Below are positions 52,101-59,818 of a stretch of 64,000 nucleotides of DNA, piece after piece. Both the position numbers and the translations under genes were made by a program. The DNA comes from an uncultured Parafilimonas sp. (GTDB lineage: Bacteria; Bacteroidota; Bacteroidia; Chitinophagales; Chitinophagaceae). The notes beneath the pieces were generated by a model that was not told where the DNA came from, searched no databases, and saw nothing but the letters and a program-made list of their open reading frames with translations. The stretch is from the NCBI GenBank assembly GCA_903882935.1, contig CAIRZB010000070.1:1-64000 (forward strand). The letters are read 5' to 3'. Position 1 is the stretch's first letter, and the number at the start of each line of letters is the position of its first letter.

Positions 52101-53071
52101 ACGATGCGTTTGTTGCCGATGCTGTTACCCTGGGAGAGGCCGATGTAAGGGCCCAGCAGTTGGTATTGGACAAAACGGTGATTAAAAGCAACAGTTTTGT
52201 AGGCAACAGCGCGTTAATTCCCCAGGGGTATATGTTGCCCCCGGATATGCTGGTCGGCGTTTTGTCAACACCGCCTACATTGCAACAGCTTGCCGAGTCG
52301 GATGTAAAGGATTGGTTCGGGTCCCCGGCCCTTGCCCTGCCCCGCAGGCAACAAAGCCAGCAGTTTGGCGCAGCGTTAACGTCACGCCCACCGCTGGTGC
52401 GCAAAATTGCCAGGGGCGTGGTGGAGTTTATACGCATTATTCTGCCCGAGACAGTGATACTATGTGCAAGTATATTTTTTATTGCTTATGGGCACGACCT
52501 TATTGTGGGCGAGCCATTATGGAAAATAGCCCTGCAAATACCGGTTTATTATTTAAGTATAGTGGGTATACCAGCCGTGTTGGTTACGGCGGCTTTAAAG
52601 TGGCTGTTTGTAGGCCGTTACAAAACTGCGCAAATGCCTATGTGGACCATGCGGGTATGGCTTACCGAAGCAGTAACAAGCACATACGAAGCTCTTTGCG
52701 TGCCATTTTTGCTCGATTTTTTAAGGGGTACACCTTGGTTGCCAATTATGTTACGATTGTTTGGCACCCGAACCGGCAAACGTGTTTGGATGAATACGAC
52801 CGACATTACCGAATTTGACATGGTTAGCATTGGCACCGACACGGCTTTGAATGAAGACTGCGGCCCCCAAACACACTTATTTGAAGACCGCGTTATGAAG
52901 ATTGGCCCCGTAACAATTGGTGAACGCACCAGTATAGGTGCACGTAGCATTGTACTCTACGACACAAATATTGGTAACGATGTAAATATTGATGCCTTGT
53001 CGTTAGTAATGAAGGGGGAAACCTTAGCACCGGGTACAAGCTGGGCAGGCAGCCCCATTAAGCCTTTGTAA
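49115..53071 (+). CDS. Pls-type poly(amino acid) synthetase: A domain, carrier domain, six helices and three tandem C-terminal domains
   Basis: At 1318 residues it matches the size and layout of epsilon-poly-L-lysine synthetase. The adenylation domain (about 25-510) has YTSGSTGKPKG, SFDMWCEETW, NSYGPTETT, YLTGDGA and MPRMPSGKINRG. The carrier domain has the phosphopantetheine Ser in GGHSL (about residue 558). Six membrane helices follow in three pairs (about 630-680, 850-910, 1110-1165). Each pair is followed by a soluble left-handed beta-helix-like domain with hexapeptide repeats. There is no condensation or thioesterase domain, which is the hallmark of this group. It should make a short isopeptide-linked homopolymer at the membrane. 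Confidence 0.88.
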   Translation: MHEIAVTADSILNGPARPDLLREETLADLFSQSAKTYPNNIALIFGGMQLSYKQLDVWSNAIAADLQIKGIGRGSYVAVWWRRGLELHAAILGIIKAGATYVPIDREMPAERVETVLAEVKATACFSRFALNTSALLLQVLPLPQNDETLPLSYPALPDDNAYVLYTSGSTGKPKGIPITHRQICHLVRAEQNYFNVQPGDRVYQGFSVSFDMWCEETWVGYFAGASLWVADVTTAKAIDELAEVFKKNAITVFHAVPSLLAVMDDDIPSLRLVNAGGEACTPQVVSKWATKGRLFFNSYGPTETTVSATISQLLPGDGITIGKPLPNYGVAVVDSQLRVLPRGEKGELVIAGPGVSAGYVGLPELNRKKFLKKPATLAGLPGDRIYLTGDGATIEMDGSIIFLGRLDDQVKLRGYRIELGDIESHLNAQPFVSAASVAVKKDGIGNEHLVAYVVLRPGVALDEQALRAELSKTLPPYMVPQVIVQLDDMPRMPSGKINRGALPVPAALQAVKDDGAGQTIDMNAPLGDRMLAVLRKTFPGKEISLSQDFFTDLGGHSLIAAGFVSRFRREAGVPNASLKDIYIHRPLSVLAGVWQQLPPMPAAPKNVFNKIPRLRYYACWLAQSAALFFIYGLFTIEVFTPYVGYYYTSEETGSKWLGILAAVVFYCLLPPIFTLIVVVLKWLVIGRMKEGDYPLWGFYYFRWWLVKTLQRLIPSQFISGTPLYPAFLRLYGAKVAPDAQLSNIVIGAEDLVTIGRDASLSSQVVIDNAFVENGLLKLRHVSLGNHSYIGSSAVIAGGTTIEDYGELQDLSYLPTGANIQEAEVWTGSPAVLKEKKAVGDLPKPLFTSSAKRTAYQAVFFILLFAFPLFVLLPLLPVIVALHNMDNASGDYDFSYIWAVPLLSVLYMVLFTVETVLFTRLLNIKIKPGKYPVHSGTYIKKWLADQLMALNLVVMHPIYATVYVAGFFRLLGAKVGRNTEISTASSVTHPLLEIGDDAFVADAVTLGEADVRAQQLVLDKTVIKSNSFVGNSALIPQGYMLPPDMLVGVLSTPPTLQQLAESDVKDWFGSPALALPRRQQSQQFGAALTSRPPLVRKIARGVVEFIRIILPETVILCASIFFIAYGHDLIVGEPLWKIALQIPVYYLSIVGIPAVLVTAALKWLFVGRYKTAQMPMWTMRVWLTEAVTSTYEALCVPFLLDFLRGTPWLPIMLRLFGTRTGKRVWMNTTDITEFDMVSIGTDTALNEDCGPQTHLFEDRVMKIGPVTIGERTSIGARSIVLYDTNIGNDVNIDALSLVMKGETLAPGTSWAGSPIKPL

Positions 53072-53139
53072 CAGCATAAAATAATGATAAATCAACAAGT
53101 GCCTTGCAACTTCTGCTTAGGGTACATAGCGGCCACCAT

Positions 53140-53153
53140 ACACCGGCCGGTGT
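53140..53153. repeat. Perfect 14-bp palindrome between converging genes
   Basis: ACACCGG followed by CCGGTGT, immediately before the stop of the beta-helix gene. It has no loop, so it is more a dyad than a terminator. Confidence 0.4.
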
Positions 53154-53156
53154 TAT

Positions 53157-54296
53157 TTAAGCAGGCAGGTTGAACCTTTTTTTGTCACGCCATTTTGGGT
53201 AGCCGTACTCAAAACCTAGGTAGGTTAGCAGTAATAGAACTACAATGCATACCCAAGCGTATGCAGAACCAATTGCCTGGCGGTATTGGCCAAGATGGCT
53301 ATTGGCAACGGGCTTAATATTTATAACCGCGGCATTAGCTGTTGGCGGGCAGCTATCGATGATTATTACCGGCAGCAGCGATTCGTTAATGGCCGTATCA
53401 ACAATATTCGTATCCCAGCCGCCAACGGTGCCACAGTTGCCCGCATTCCAATAATTATCCGGCTTGTCTTCATTATTGGTCCAGTTGGTGCTGTTTTCGG
53501 TTATGGTGTCTTCAGAACAGGGCCTAGTAAGGTACTGTTTCCATATATAAACGCCTGTGCCGGTAAACGCTTGTTTTTTTGAGTATATTTTATTGTGGAT
53601 GATTTTTATATGGGTTCCGCTTGCAACGCCAATGCCGTACTGGCCTGGGTTTACCAGTATGTTGTCTTTTATCAATACGTAGGCCCCTCCGCTATCTCCG
53701 GCCATAATGCCTCCCCCGGTTTTACTAGGCCCGCCACCCCTTATCCAATTGCCTGTTATCTGTACGGGGTCGGTTGGGGTTCCGTAAGTCTCGAACATGC
53801 TTATGGCATCTTCGGCGTAGCTTTTTCCCACGTTGTTTTCACAAATATTATCATTCACCCTGTTACCCGTACCAGTTACCTTATCAAACTGAACCATTTG
53901 CCCCCTTGGCAACGGCCCAAGTACATTTTCTACTTCAATGTGGTTTACATTTATACCGTGGCATTCGATGGCATACACACCCGAAGCAACATTCTTTATA
54001 CGGCAGTCTGTTATCGTAACATTGGTACAATTGTATAACTCAATGGCACAGTCGGATGAGGGGCCTAATTTGCATTTTTCTATTTTTATGTTGTTGCAAT
54101 TGGTTAGGTGGATGCAAATGCCATTATTGCCGGCAATTTCAAGGCCGCTTATTGTGGTGCCATTGACTTTGTTAAGTATTATCGGCTTTGACACCGTATA
54201 CGGACCGCAATAGCTTGCACCCGGTTGCGCAGCGCAAAAGCATTGCAATGGCCCAAAAAAAACGAGGAAAAATTGAAATAATAGACTTTTATACAC
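53157..54296 (-). CDS. Right-handed beta-helix repeat protein, surface-exposed
   Basis: About 379 residues if translated from GTG at 54296, which puts a hydrophobic leader (LLFQFFLVFFGPLQCFCAAQ) at the N-terminus; the open frame extends to 54491 with other possible starts. The body (about 45-290) consists of parallel beta-helix rungs with repeated N-N-I/C-x-I-x-x-C and ITD/ISG patterns. A C-terminal helix (about 340-360) is followed by a basic tail, so it is probably membrane-anchored. Such folds bind or cleave polysaccharides; no catalytic triad is evident. The start is uncertain. Confidence 0.65.
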   Translation of the reverse strand: MYKSLLFQFFLVFFGPLQCFCAAQPGASYCGPYTVSKPIILNKVNGTTISGLEIAGNNGICIHLTNCNNIKIEKCKLGPSSDCAIELYNCTNVTITDCRIKNVASGVYAIECHGINVNHIEVENVLGPLPRGQMVQFDKVTGTGNRVNDNICENNVGKSYAEDAISMFETYGTPTDPVQITGNWIRGGGPSKTGGGIMAGDSGGAYVLIKDNILVNPGQYGIGVASGTHIKIIHNKIYSKKQAFTGTGVYIWKQYLTRPCSEDTITENSTNWTNNEDKPDNYWNAGNCGTVGGWDTNIVDTAINESLLPVIIIDSCPPTANAAVINIKPVANSHLGQYRQAIGSAYAWVCIVVLLLLTYLGFEYGYPKWRDKKRFNLPA

Positions 54297-54649
54297 CGCC
54301 CGGTTTTTTGTTCTATCAAAAAACTGTAATTTAAGGCAAGCGGAGGCATTGGCAATCTTAAATGAATGGTATTTTTCAGTCAGGGGGCAGGTCGAATCAA
54401 TAGTTGCCATTAATAGTGTTACAGCAAGCGTGGTTCCGCACCTAATTTGTTGGTCAATTATCCATGTTGCTGGTTTTACATAGTTTGGCAACAGCCAATC
54501 AATGTATTTGTTGGTTTTGCAAACACACGTTTATCTTTGCCAAAAGAAAATATTGGGGCAAACATTAATTTCAGGCTGGCAATAGTAAAATTATGGTGGC
54601 TTTAAGCTAAATGCGGGTAATACTAACTTAAATATCCAATAATACTTTG
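54297..54649. other. Gap with the divergent promoters of the beta-helix and flippase genes
   Basis: If the beta-helix gene starts at 54296, this gap of about 350 bases includes an open minus-strand extension of uncertain coding status (up to 54491) and the flippase promoter at 54507-54539. No repeats were seen. Confidence 0.4.
54507..54539 (+). promoter_or_regulatory. Bacteroidota-type promoter for the flippase gene
   Basis: TTTG (54507-54510), 21 bases, then TATCTTTG (54532-54539) match the TTTG/TAnnTTTG consensus and spacing. The predicted transcript has a leader of about 105 bases. Confidence 0.6.
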
Positions 54650-56020
54650 ATGGCGTCATTTATTATAAAAAAGTTTACTGCACTTTTCGGTAGGGGGCAT
54701 GAAAGAACAATAAAGATTAAAAAAAACATTGTTATTTCAGTGTTGTTGCGGGGTGGTAGTACGGTAATTGGGTTTTTGCTATTGCCAGTAACCATACACT
54801 ACATTAGCCCCTTGCAATTCGGTATTTGGCTTACGGTGAGTTCGATTGTGTCGTGGATGAACAATTTTGATATTGGCTTGAGTAGCGGCCTTAGAAATAA
54901 ACTAGCAAATGCCTTGGCCTTGGGGGAACACGAAAGTGCTTTGAAGTATGTAAGCACCACTTATGCGGCACTTATTGTTATTTCGCTGATTACATTTTTA
55001 CTTTTTTTTATTGTTGGCTCCTATTTTGACTGGAACAGTATTTTAAATGTGCCAGCTAATGTGTTAACTGATACCTGGACAATTTTGGTAATAGTGCTGA
55101 GTTGTTTTTGTGTGCAGTTTGTTTTGCAAACTGTAAATACGATATTAACAGCCAGCCACCAAGTGTATAAAGTTTGGGGAATATCGTTGTTGGGGCAGTT
55201 TTTGAGCCTGGCAGTTATATATGTTTTGTCTAAATACACCGTGGGCAACCTGCAAACATTAGTGGGTGTTTTGGCAGGAATGCCGGTTTTGGTGCTGTTG
55301 ATGGCCAGTTTGATTTTGTTTAGAACCGACCTTAAAACCCTGGTGCCTAAATTAAAATATGTGGATGTAAAGAGCGCTAGGAGCTTGTTGGGTGTTGGCG
55401 GCATGTTCTTTTTTCTACAAATGGGTTCCATAATTGTATACCAAACTGATAATATAATTATATCGGGCATTAAAGACTTAGGCCCTTTGGCGGTTACAAA
55501 ATTTAATGTTGCGTATAAATTGTTTACCTCGCTCTCCATTTTGGCAGCCATCATAATGATGCCCTATTGGAGTGCATTTACTGATGCTTACGCCAAAAAT
55601 GATTTTGATTGGATTAAGAATGGTTTAAGGAGAATGCGGCAAATATGGCTTCTTCTGTCTGGTGTCTCTGTAGCCTTTTTTGTCTTTTCGCCATTTATTT
55701 ACAAGTATTGGCTTGGGCCAGGCAGTATTGACATTAACCCGTCCGTCAGCCTGTCGATGGCGATATATGTAATTGTTTATATTTTCCAACTCATGTACAC
55801 GTTTTTACAAAACGGATTGGGAAAAATACGGTTGCAGCTAGTATCACTTATTGTATGTGCATGTATTAATGTTCCGCTTTCTCTATATTGGGGTAGGCGG
55901 TATGGGCTTGCCGGTATTGTAAATGCCAATACTGCGGTAACTATAATTATGAATGTGCTGCTTTACATACAATCAGTTAAAATATTAAACCGCACGGCAA
56001 AGGGTATTTGGGGCAAATAA
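54650..56020 (+). CDS. Wzx-like polysaccharide/oligosaccharide flippase
   Basis: A 456-residue membrane protein with about 12-14 helices, of the MATE/Wzx (MOP) superfamily that flips lipid-linked oligosaccharides. The N-terminal pattern (SVLLRGGSTVIGFLLLPVTIHYISPLQFGIWLTVSSI) is typical, with a further signature NFDIGLSSGLRNKLA. There are no glycosyltransferases nearby, so the cargo is unclear. ATG at 54650 is preferred over the TTG immediately before. Confidence 0.85.
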   Translation: MASFIIKKFTALFGRGHERTIKIKKNIVISVLLRGGSTVIGFLLLPVTIHYISPLQFGIWLTVSSIVSWMNNFDIGLSSGLRNKLANALALGEHESALKYVSTTYAALIVISLITFLLFFIVGSYFDWNSILNVPANVLTDTWTILVIVLSCFCVQFVLQTVNTILTASHQVYKVWGISLLGQFLSLAVIYVLSKYTVGNLQTLVGVLAGMPVLVLLMASLILFRTDLKTLVPKLKYVDVKSARSLLGVGGMFFFLQMGSIIVYQTDNIIISGIKDLGPLAVTKFNVAYKLFTSLSILAAIIMMPYWSAFTDAYAKNDFDWIKNGLRRMRQIWLLLSGVSVAFFVFSPFIYKYWLGPGSIDINPSVSLSMAIYVIVYIFQLMYTFLQNGLGKIRLQLVSLIVCACINVPLSLYWGRRYGLAGIVNANTAVTIIMNVLLYIQSVKILNRTAKGIWGK

Positions 56021-56144
56021 ATCTATTTGCTTATTTTATAGTCTTCCCGCCTTTTTTACTTTAATTAACAACGGGGTGCGCAGGTACCGCGCTTTAGAGG
56101 CATCTAAACACTACAAGCAGTTATTAATTGTAAAAATTATCACC

Positions 56145-56585
56145 ATGAAAAAAATTATTTGCCTCGTAATTATCGGTGCCATATTTGGCCATGCTTTAAA
56201 AGCACAGCCGCCTGCCGGCCAGCCCAACCCACAACAAAGGCCCACAGTAAAACAGCGTATTGACCGCTTGAACGACACATTGGCTAAAGCGTTGCATATT
56301 AATGCAGCCCAACAAAAAAACATAGACGAGGCTTACACACATTTTTTTGAGCAGGCCGACAAGCTAATGGGCAACAACCCGCCGCCAAGACCTGATGTGC
56401 AAGATGAAAAAGGGAAGAAATTGCGTGAGCAAGTGTTAGTGCTGCAACAAGAACGAGATGGGTCGGTTGCCAAGGTGCTGGCCCCAGCCGCATTTAAAAA
56501 GTATTTGGATATAGAGAAAAGCATGCGGCCTGGCCATCCCGACGGCGATCATGGGCCACATGGCGCACCTCCGAAAAAGCCATAA
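56145..56585 (+). CDS. Small periplasmic helical protein (Spy/CpxP-like)
   Basis: A 146-residue exported protein. A signal peptide ends near ALKAQ. The mature part has Pro/Gln-rich ends and a helical core (about 40-125) resembling periplasmic stress chaperones, including the position of the L-x-x-x-Q motif (LHINAAQQKNID). The C-terminus is rich in His and Pro (GHPDGDHGPHG), which might bind metal. The ATG at 56145 begins the signal peptide; the open frame starts at 56076. Confidence 0.65.
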   Translation: MKKIICLVIIGAIFGHALKAQPPAGQPNPQQRPTVKQRIDRLNDTLAKALHINAAQQKNIDEAYTHFFEQADKLMGNNPPPRPDVQDEKGKKLREQVLVLQQERDGSVAKVLAPAAFKKYLDIEKSMRPGHPDGDHGPHGAPPKKP

Positions 56586-56622
56586 TTTAACAGGGTTGGG
56601 CATAACCGTTAGCTAAAAAATG

Positions 56623-56651
56623 AAACACACAGGCAATACACCTGTGTGTTT
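56623..56651. terminator. Bidirectional terminator
   Basis: An 11-bp perfect stem (AAACACACAGG with CCTGTGTGTTT) around CAATACA. It lies between the converging Spy-like gene (stop 56585) and DUF3570 gene (stop 56686) and can serve both. Confidence 0.75.
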
Positions 56652-56685
56652 GTTATGTTTCGCGTAAAAAATGCCCGGCATTTAA

Positions 56686-57912
56686 TTACTTGAATTTTAA
56701 ATCAACCGACAGCACATCTGATAACAGGTCGGTGGTTTGTGTATAATGCCCGTATCGTATTTCCAACGCGCTAAGTTTAGATTTGAATAGCCCATTAGGC
56801 GGCGCAATACGCAGGTTTACGCCAAAATAATTGCTGCTAAAAGCCGAATAGGCATAATTACTTGTATAATATTCATCGGTTAGTTTATGCTGCATATACG
56901 GGGCAAAATATTTACCCTGGGTTTGCGTGTAGTACCTAAAAAATGGTGCCACTGAAAAAAACGGCGTTATTTTAACAGGTACTTCCAGGCTGGCTGTATG
57001 GGCACTTATACCCCAATCATCCATGTAGTAGCGGTAGTAACCCCGCAAAATAATGTTGTCGCCAATAAAGTAATTAAGCCGGGCCCCCACTGGTAATTTA
57101 AAGCGTTCACTCGGCAAAGCCTCAACCCGATCCAAGGTGTTGGAGAAATAAACCCTGTGAAAAGGCAGGCCAAGGTAGCCCCCCTGCCCCACAAGGTCAA
57201 CGCTGAGGCTGGCCTGCAGGCGTTTGTTAATAACCTGGGCATAGGTAAGGGAGTTGCTAAACGTGTACCGCCCACTCTTTGGCAGTCCGCTGCCTCCATC
57301 TGACGAAGACCCGCTAGCCCCTGTGTTAACCACTGTGGTGGGCAAATAGTCTGCTGCCAATTCGGTGGGGTATATCATGGTAACCCTGTCTAAAAAAATA
57401 TTTACCTTATCGCTCAATTCCCCATTTTTTTTATTCTTTTTCGCATATTCGGCGTTCAGTCCAAAAGAATGGTAATTGTATTCTGATGAGTAATAAAGCC
57501 CTGCGCCTACAGTGGTTCCTTTTTTCAAGTCTTCCATCGTCCAATTAAGGGATGGGTATATACGTGTTCCCCCCTTTTTAGACGCACCGGTTTCTGAAAC
57601 CCAGGCGGATGATGCGGAGGAATGATAGTCAATCCCCAAACCGGCTGTTACCGTATGCTTTCGTGAAAAACCGTCCCAGCCTGTAAATTTCAAGTCAAAG
57701 CCATTGGAAAAATCCAGTACTTTTTCGTTACCAATGCCGCCCGTTACCGCACTATGGTTGCCGTTTTGCGTGTAATAGCTGGATGTTAAGTTAACCTCTT
57801 CTAACGAAAGCGGTTTGTATTGGTACGTGGTTGCTTCTGCCGGTGCCGTTTGAGAAAAAGCTTGTAAAAGAGATACGTAAAGTGCGATTGTTGACAAAAA
57901 GAGTTTCTTCAT
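56686..57912 (-). CDS. DUF3570 outer-membrane-type protein, copy 1
   Basis: A 408-residue beta-rich protein with a signal peptide (about 1-20, ending QAFSQ). DUF3570 proteins have the pattern of outer-membrane barrels: alternating strands, many aromatic residues at strand ends and a C-terminal strand ending in phenylalanine (LDLKFK). It is about 60 percent similar by eye to the next gene throughout, so this is a tandem duplicate. Its role is unknown; the neighbours (DUF4266, ApbE, thioredoxin) suggest envelope redox chemistry. Confidence 0.82.
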   Translation of the reverse strand: MKKLFLSTIALYVSLLQAFSQTAPAEATTYQYKPLSLEEVNLTSSYYTQNGNHSAVTGGIGNEKVLDFSNGFDLKFTGWDGFSRKHTVTAGLGIDYHSSASSAWVSETGASKKGGTRIYPSLNWTMEDLKKGTTVGAGLYYSSEYNYHSFGLNAEYAKKNKKNGELSDKVNIFLDRVTMIYPTELAADYLPTTVVNTGASGSSSDGGSGLPKSGRYTFSNSLTYAQVINKRLQASLSVDLVGQGGYLGLPFHRVYFSNTLDRVEALPSERFKLPVGARLNYFIGDNIILRGYYRYYMDDWGISAHTASLEVPVKITPFFSVAPFFRYYTQTQGKYFAPYMQHKLTDEYYTSNYAYSAFSSNYFGVNLRIAPPNGLFKSKLSALEIRYGHYTQTTDLLSDVLSVDLKFK

Positions 57913-58153
57913 TCAGTGTGGTTATTAATCTGTTCGTTGCCGTTAGCATCTTTTGATGTAACAAACTATTGCAAAGCGTTGACTACCAAATAGCCGTATG
58001 CTGTGATAACGCTGCAAAATGCCCGAGGGATTACCACGCAGCCAACAAAATAGGCTGTTTAACTTTTTATTGTGCCATTTAAAAGCAACGGTTGGTTGAA
58101 GTTGTTTTTTTAGCCATCATCGCGGCCTTAGCCTTATTGCGTATTGGGTTTAC

Positions 58154-58182
58154 AAAAAAAGCCGCCCTACTAACTGGGCGGC
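58154..58182 (-). terminator. Intrinsic terminator of the redox cluster
   Basis: GCCGCCC and GGGCGGC pair around TACTAACT (58161-58182). On the minus strand seven T residues follow (58160-58154). It stands 23 bases after the stop of the second DUF3570 gene and separates it from the first. Confidence 0.85.
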
Positions 58183-58205
58183 TTAGTTATCCAAAAATGT
58201 TTTCG

Positions 58206-59444
58206 TTATTTAAACTTCAAATCCAAAGAAATAACATCCGACAACAAATCGGTTGTTTGTGTATAATGCCCGTAACGTATTTCCATTGAATTAAGCTTAG
58301 ATTTAAAAATGCCGTTTGGCGGTGCTATGCGGATGTTTACACCAAAAAAACTGCTGGCAAATGCCGAATAAGCGTAATTGCTGGTGTAATACTGGTCGGT
58401 TGTTTTATGTGCTTCGTAAGGTGCAAAATAATTGGCCGCTGTTTGGGTGTAGTACCTGTAAAATGGTGCCACTGAAAAGAACGGTGTTATTTTATAAGGT
58501 ATCTCCAAACTAGCTGTGTGGGCTTGAAGTCCCCAACTGTCAGTATAATAGCGGTAATAAGCACGCAAAATTACTTTGTCGCCCAAAAAGTAATTCAACC
58601 GGGCGCCAATGGGCAGTTTATACCTGGTGACAGGCAGGTTTTCAACACTGTCTTTGCCGTTGTTAAAATACACCCTGTGAAACGGTAAGCCAAGGTACCC
58701 GTTTTGCGCTACCAAGTCAACGTTAATGCTGCCTTGTAGGCGTTTGTTGATAACTTGGGAAAAACTGAAGCTGCCGCTGTAAGTGTTTCTGGGGCTGGTG
58801 GGTATATTATAATCCTCAGAACCGCCAGTGGTGGTGCTACGGCTGGCCGAGGTGTACACAACTGTGCCGGGTGTTGATTTGGGGATAAGCTCGGACGGGT
58901 AAATCAACGTTACCTTGTCAAAATAGGCATTCACTTTTGCGCTAAACTCTCCATTGGTATGTGTTTTTTTTGACACTTGAAGGTCCACGCCGATTGACTC
59001 GTAGTTGTACTCGGAGGAGTAGTATAGGCCAGCGCCAAAGCTTGTGCCTTTTTCCTCGTTTTCTTTAAGCCAATTAAGCGATGGGTAAATACGTGTGCCG
59101 CCAGTTTTTGAAGCACCGGTTTTTGACACATACGCGGCAGAGGCCGATGTGTGGTGGTCGAAGCCAAGGCCCGCTGTTATTGTATGCTTTATCCTGCCAT
59201 TTTCCCAACCTACAAATTTCAGGTCAAGGCCATTGGCAATGTCTGTTACCGTTTCGGTTCCAATACCTCCGGTTACGGCACTATGGTTGCCGGTTTGGCT
59301 GTAGTAGCTTGACACAAGGCCTATTTCGTCCAGCGTTAATGGCTTTGCCGTGTAGGTGTTCGCCGCGGAGTCTGCCGTGGTTTGTGCAAATGCATGCGCG
59401 AGCATTACATACATTGCTATGGTTGATAAGAATAGTTTTTTCAT
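58206..59444 (-). CDS. DUF3570 outer-membrane-type protein, copy 2
   Basis: A 412-residue protein with a signal peptide ending in HAFAQ and the same predicted barrel pattern as the neighbour at 56686-57912. The conserved pieces TPFFSVAPFFRYYTQT-type, SNYAYSAF and IRYGHYTQTTDLLSDV appear in both. This copy is directly downstream of the DUF4266 gene (40 bases) and is probably the original member of the operon; the other follows after the terminator at 58154-58182. Confidence 0.82.
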   Translation of the reverse strand: MKKLFLSTIAMYVMLAHAFAQTTADSAANTYTAKPLTLDEIGLVSSYYSQTGNHSAVTGGIGTETVTDIANGLDLKFVGWENGRIKHTITAGLGFDHHTSASAAYVSKTGASKTGGTRIYPSLNWLKENEEKGTSFGAGLYYSSEYNYESIGVDLQVSKKTHTNGEFSAKVNAYFDKVTLIYPSELIPKSTPGTVVYTSASRSTTTGGSEDYNIPTSPRNTYSGSFSFSQVINKRLQGSINVDLVAQNGYLGLPFHRVYFNNGKDSVENLPVTRYKLPIGARLNYFLGDKVILRAYYRYYTDSWGLQAHTASLEIPYKITPFFSVAPFYRYYTQTAANYFAPYEAHKTTDQYYTSNYAYSAFASSFFGVNIRIAPPNGIFKSKLNSMEIRYGHYTQTTDLLSDVISLDLKFK

Positions 59445-59483
59445 GCTGTTGGGTGATTGTTAAATGAAGGGGTGGATGTTGTA

Positions 59484-59708
59484 TTAGTTACAGCCGCAGC
59501 CCCCGCCTGTTTTACCGCCGTTTGCGCCGGAAGCTCCTTCCCTGTACGATTCAAAATTTAGTTCGTTTTTTTCCACCTTTCTGGAGGATAGGCTCATTTC
59601 GGAGTCGTTCAAACGGCTTTTTTGGTATTCCTTCACATTGGCGCATGATGCGAAAAGCAAGCAGACAGAAGCTGCAATTAGGGCTTTTTTGAATAATGGT
59701 TTGTGCAT
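59484..59708 (-). CDS. DUF4266 small lipoprotein
   Basis: A 74-residue lipoprotein (lipobox ending at Cys22, LLFASC) with the family ending: SYREGAS, then GANGG and a GGGCGCN tail with two adjacent-type Cys (Cys71, Cys73). It lies between ApbE and DUF3570. The REGAS segment resembles the G-A-[ST] sequence that ApbE modifies with FMN, so Ser60 is a possible flavin site; this is inference. The ATG at 59708 starts the signal peptide. Confidence 0.82.
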   Translation of the reverse strand: MHKPLFKKALIAASVCLLFASCANVKEYQKSRLNDSEMSLSSRKVEKNELNFESYREGASGANGGKTGGGCGCN

Positions 59709-59818
59709 GTTGTGTTTATTTTCGTTTATTTTTTTATTTTTTTGTGTTGCAAACAATTCGGCTGCTTAAATTTTGTCGGTTATGGTTAAACAGCCCAAGT
59801 TTACTGGGGGTTAAAATA

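Noticed and set aside
52312-52818. 168-codon plus-strand frame inside the synthetase gene
   Set aside because: Out-of-frame reading of the third C-terminal domain; no independent signal.
53140-53153. Terminator between the synthetase and beta-helix genes
   Set aside because: Perfect dyad with no loop and no T-run on either side.
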